From Pontixanthobacter aestiaquae (lineage in GTDB: Bacteria > Pseudomonadota > Alphaproteobacteria > Sphingomonadales > Sphingomonadaceae), in contig NZ_WTYZ01000001.1 in assembly GCF_009827455.1 (NCBI RefSeq), positions 1,807,001 to 1,871,000 on the forward strand: a stretch of 64,000 nucleotides of DNA, written 5' to 3'. A program made the translations under genes and the position numbers. A model generated the notes under the pieces. It had not been told where the DNA came from, searched no databases, and saw nothing but the letters and a program-made list of their open reading frames with translations. Numbering within the stretch: position 1 is the first letter of the stretch; every line of letters starts with the position of its first letter. This document shows, one piece after another, positions 63,488 through 64,000 of the stretch.

Positions 63488-63681
63488 CTAGCGCGAATAG
63501 AATTCGACAAGCATGTTCGATTCCATCGTTACCGGGTAAAGAACTTGGTTCAAAGTCGGTACGCGGTTGTAAGTGACTTTTTCGTTACCGCCCGGGACGG
63601 CATAGTCTGGAATATTGCGCTCTTGCGGCCCCGCGCTTCGATGACCAATGCTATTTCCTTGGTCTCGTCGATTACGTTGAT
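63488..63681 (-). pseudogene. rpsD: 3' fragment of rpsD (30S ribosomal protein S4), frameshifted
   Basis: The minus strand encodes the last ~64 residues of S4: INVIDETKEIALVIEARG in one frame, then PQERNIPDYAVPGGNEK... ending MLVEFYSR and TAG in the next frame. The break falls at a G-run (63629-63632); one extra G would restore GCG CGG GGG CCG CAA. The 5' two-thirds of the gene are missing and the sequence stops at 63678-63681, exactly where the tgt repeat begins. It cannot make S4; a full rpsD must exist elsewhere. Confidence 0.9.
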
Positions 63682-63760
63682 GCAAGCAATGCGCGATGCG
63701 ATCAGCGAGGGACGCTTTGCGGCCTTCGCAGCCGATTTCCGGCGGGACTATCGCGCCTGA
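63678..63760 (+). pseudogene. tgt: 3'-terminal fragment of tgt (right copy of the repeat)
   Basis: Carries the last 27 codons of a tgt gene, [14 protein letters not shown]... ending FRRDYRA and TGA. Positions 63678-63751 match the end of the intact tgt with three mismatches, after which the sequences diverge. It joins directly to the rpsD fragment and, downstream, to the convergent reductase gene, so it probably represents the original end of tgt. Confidence 0.88.
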
Positions 63761-63771
63761 TCGAGCACAGG

Positions 63772-64000
63772 CTAACTCGCCGGTTTGAGAAACGCTTTGA
63801 TCTGAAAACGTTTTTTCGCAGTGTTCATTCGCTTGATAGACCCCGCCATGCGTCGAATGTCCAATTCCCACTTCGGTAGGTTCTTCTCCGCACCCCCTTT
63901 GTTGGTCGGTCCGCATGCGAGAAATCTGACGGGTTTGAAACCGCAAAAACCAAGTACCTGTTTCTTCCAACGCTTGACCAGCGGATTGCCGTAAATCAGC
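63772..64000 (-). CDS. Flavodoxin-fold NAD(P)H-quinone reductase-like protein, 5' part outside the window
   Basis: The C-terminal ~75 residues of a minus-strand gene, ending at TAG 63772 and open to the window edge. The text includes ALEETGTWFCGFKPVRFLAC and WELDIRRMAGSIKRM, resembling the C-terminus of flavodoxin-fold NAD(P)H dehydrogenases (MdaB/KefF-like). The assignment rests on this tail only and is tentative. It is convergent with the tgt fragment (11-bp gap), presumably the ancestral neighbour of tgt before the insertion. Confidence 0.5.
   Translation of the reverse strand, partial: LIYGNPLVKRWKKQVLGFCGFKPVRFLACGPTNKGGAEKNLPKWELDIRRMAGSIKRMNTAKKRFQIKAFLKPAS

Overview
The window is a dense, mostly housekeeping stretch of an alphaproteobacterial chromosome. 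It is GC-moderate to GC-rich, with short intergenic gaps and many overlapping start and stop codons. The gene content and protein wording suggest Sphingomonadales, probably Erythrobacteraceae: a class I fructose-bisphosphate aldolase beside pgk, a long-form isocitrate lyase divergent from a ScfR/RamB-type regulator, PrsK/PrsR/PrsT, and DUF475. This is an inference from protein families; no 16S gene is present. No rRNA operon, CRISPR array, prophage or insertion sequence was seen, and no gene-free stretch exceeds 300 bases.

Layout. 1-6 kb: end of pgk, a flavoprotein reductase, class I aldolase, thiE, efp, suhB and tRNA-Leu(CAA). 6-13.5 kb: an SLC13/TrkA-C transporter, an exported M20 amidohydrolase, a 57-aa gene, isocitrate lyase, and the divergent fatty-acyl-responsive regulator with TTACAA/TTGTAA sites between them. 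13.5-20.6 kb: a PEP-CTERM/exopolysaccharide control operon (EpsB-type sugar transferase, PrsK, sigma54-type PrsR, TPR lipoprotein PrsT) whose start and stop codons overlap. 20.6-26.5 kb: SBF-like symporter, DUF475 protein, panB, an NSS-family transporter, a stress protein and an extensin-like protein. 26.5-32.7 kb: the phosphate regulon phoR-[Pho box]-pstC-pstA-pstB-phoU-phoB on the minus strand, without pstS. 32.8-40.7 kb: two identical tRNA-Glu genes, recJ, small enzymes, and the K+ uptake pair trkH-trkA. 40.7-46.7 kb: branched-chain amino-acid genes ilvI-ilvN-ilvC-(DUF4329)-leuA, with a leucine-rich leader peptide before leuA and a REP-like palindrome between ilvN and ilvC. 46.8-54.8 kb: miaA/serB (overlapping divergent start codons), nitroreductase, coq4, purL and small membrane proteins. 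54.8-64 kb: xseB-ispA-coaD, a periplasmic cyclophilin, queA, an ABC-2 exporter, tgt, an S9 peptidase and, at the end, a rearrangement scar.

The most unusual part is the right end. The tgt product lacks two of the four expected zinc-ligand cysteines. The last ~74 bp of tgt occur again exactly 2,400 bp downstream. Between the copies sit an exported S9 peptidase, a terminator, and a frameshifted 3' fragment of rpsD (ribosomal protein S4). This looks like a small acquired segment that entered at the 3' end of tgt. Other points of interest are the leuA leader peptide, a near-consensus Pho box inside the pho-pst cluster, and the 57-aa gene behind aceA.
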